This document shows positions 3,941 through 5,061 of a stretch of 5,061 bases of DNA, piece after piece. Origin of the DNA: Actinomycetota bacterium. GTDB taxonomy: Bacteria; Actinomycetota; Thermoleophilia; Gaiellales; Gaiellaceae. Each line of letters begins with the position of its first letter. Positions within the stretch are counted from its first letter, which is position 1. A model generated the notes under the pieces. It saw only the letters and a list, made by a program, of their open reading frames with translations. It did not search any database and was not told where the DNA came from. The position numbers and the translations under genes are program-made. The stretch lies in NCBI GenBank assembly GCA_020029625.1, contig JAIBJP010000099.1:1-5061 (forward strand). The letters are read 5' to 3'.

Positions 3941-5061
3941 AGTTCGAGGCTCCGCCGGGGACGCACGACGTCCTGGCGAAAGACTGGCCGCACTGGGAGC
4001 GGATCCTGCGCGAGGCCGACAGGCTCTGCCGCGCCTACGGCTACCGCCCGATCGCGACGCCGGTTTTCGAGGACACGGAGCTCTTCCAGCGCACCTCGGG
4101 AAGCGGTTCCGACGTCGTGCAGAAAGAGATGTACACGTTCCTCGACCGGGGCGAGCGCTCCCTCACGCTCCGGCCCGAGGGCACCGCGCCCATCGCCCGC
4201 GCCTACCTCCAGCACGGCCTGCACCACGATCCCCAGCCGCAGAAGCTCTTCACGATCGTGCCGATGTACAGGTACGCGCGCCCCCAGCGCGGGCGCTACC
4301 GGGAGCATTGGCACTTGTCGGTCGAGGCGATCGGAACCGCCGACCCTGCGATCGACGCAGAGCTGATCCAGCTCTACGACGCGCTCCTGGGCGCGCTCGG
4401 CGTCACAGAGTACCGGCTCGATCTCAACTCGATCGGGGACCGGAACTGCCGGCCGCGCTACGTGGAGGCCCTCGTCGCCTGGCTCGACGCGAACGACGAC
4501 CACCTGGACGACGAAGCGCGCGAGAAGAAGGCGACGAGCCCGCTGCGCGTCTTCGACGTGAAGAACGAGAAAGTACGCGCCGCACTAGCGTCGGCTCCGA
4601 CCATCGACGAGTACCTCTGCGACGAATGTCGTGAGCATTTCCACGCAGTGCGGACGTATCTCGAGGGCTACGGGGTCCAGCACAACATCGACCACCGGCT
4701 CGTCCGCGGCCTCGACTACTACACGCGGACGACCTGGGAGTTCGTCGGCCCGGAGGAGGGAGCGCAGAGCTCGATTTCCGGCGGTGGGCGCTACGACTAC
4801 CTCGTCGAGGAGATCGGGGGGCCTCCGACGCCTGGAGTCGGCTTCGGCGCCGGGATCGAACGGCTCCACTTCGCTGTCGGCGACGCGCCTGCGGAGCCGG
4901 AGTCCATCGACGTGTTCTTCGTCGTGGAGGATCCCGGGCGCCGCTCCGAGGTTCTCCAGGCGATGGCGAAGCTCCGCGCGGAGGGCCGATCCTCCGACAC
5001 GGACTACGCCCGCCGCTCCCTCAAAGGCCAGCTGACGCAGGCTCAGCGGCTCGGTGCAGCC
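3937..5061 (+). CDS. hisS: Histidyl-tRNA synthetase, 3'-partial
   Basis: A GTG start overlaps the preceding TGA (GTGA), and 375 residues are present before the window ends; about 45-60 C-terminal residues should be missing. The enzyme is a cytosolic class II synthetase that charges tRNA-His using ATP. Visible: the PPGTHD start (6-11), the motif 1 region with SDVVQKEMYTF (58-68), TLRPEGT (77-83), motif 2 MYRYARPQRGRYREHWHL (110-127) with R112, LNSIG (163-167), the histidine-specific LVRGLDYYTRT (255-265) with R257 and Y262, motif 3 GGGRYDYLVEEIGG (282-295) to 'GAGIERL' (304-310) with R309, and the start of the anticodon-binding domain (~324 on) with SLKGQ (362-366). KEMYTF, LVRGLDYY and the anticodon domain argue against the HisZ paralogue. 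Odd point: H126 replaces the Gln at E. coli position 127. There is no Shine-Dalgarno, so translation is probably coupled to the hydrolase gene. Confidence 0.96.
   Translation, partial: MKFEAPPGTHDVLAKDWPHWERILREADRLCRAYGYRPIATPVFEDTELFQRTSGSGSDVVQKEMYTFLDRGERSLTLRPEGTAPIARAYLQHGLHHDPQPQKLFTIVPMYRYARPQRGRYREHWHLSVEAIGTADPAIDAELIQLYDALLGALGVTEYRLDLNSIGDRNCRPRYVEALVAWLDANDDHLDDEAREKKATSPLRVFDVKNEKVRAALASAPTIDEYLCDECREHFHAVRTYLEGYGVQHNIDHRLVRGLDYYTRTTWEFVGPEEGAQSSISGGGRYDYLVEEIGGPPTPGVGFGAGIERLHFAVGDAPAEPESIDVFFVVEDPGRRSEVLQAMAKLRAEGRSSDTDYARRSLKGQLTQAQRLGAA

Noticed and set aside
3507..4634. 375-codon plus-strand open frame bridging the hydrolase and hisS
   Set aside because: Wrong frame for both genes; Arg/Ser/Pro-rich and without motifs, whereas HisRS motifs run unbroken from 3937 to the end.
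3937..5061. HisZ (ATP phosphoribosyltransferase regulatory subunit) instead of HisRS
   Set aside because: KEMYTF, LVRGLDYYTRT, motif 3 and the start of an anticodon-binding domain are all present, and no his biosynthesis gene is adjacent.

Overview
The window is a gene-dense, high-GC bacterial chromosomal segment with seven protein genes and no gene-free stretch over 160 bases. Codon use, the metallo-hydrolase/hisS pair and TAnnnT boxes placed almost directly on start codons suggest a high-GC Actinomycetota, perhaps Thermoleophilia (Gaiellales/Solirubrobacterales-like). That placement is an inference; there is no rRNA or marker search behind it. I see no tRNA, rRNA, CRISPR array, transposase or integrase.

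Left part (1-1139): two tandem genes for small exported proteins of no recognised family. The first is cut at its 5' end by the window edge. The second has a signal peptide, a strong Shine-Dalgarno and a promoter-like element. They are diverged paralogues sharing a C-terminal block (GPH, then DF, then FC at identical spacing) and one Cys pair each. A strong GC hairpin at 1171-1198 closes this unit. This is the only accessory-looking part of the window and its best candidate for undescribed biology.

Middle (1261-3249): hutI (imidazolonepropionase, histidine degradation) stands without other hut genes. It is followed by a small protein with a charged N-terminal tail and two membrane segments, apparently leaderless, and then by a convergent small cupin on the minus strand.

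Right part (3293-5061): a glyoxalase-II-like metallo-beta-lactamase-fold hydrolase, divergent from the cupin across a 43-base gap, overlaps hisS (histidyl-tRNA synthetase) by a GTGA junction. hisS runs off the right edge. The two genes probably form one transcript. The divergent gap holds two identical, oppositely facing TAGACT boxes.

Apart from the paralogue pair, most of the window is ordinary housekeeping sequence. Three residue-level oddities merit checking: His-to-Asp in the hydrolase metal motif, Gln-to-His at a histidine-binding position of HisRS, and an incomplete first cupin motif.
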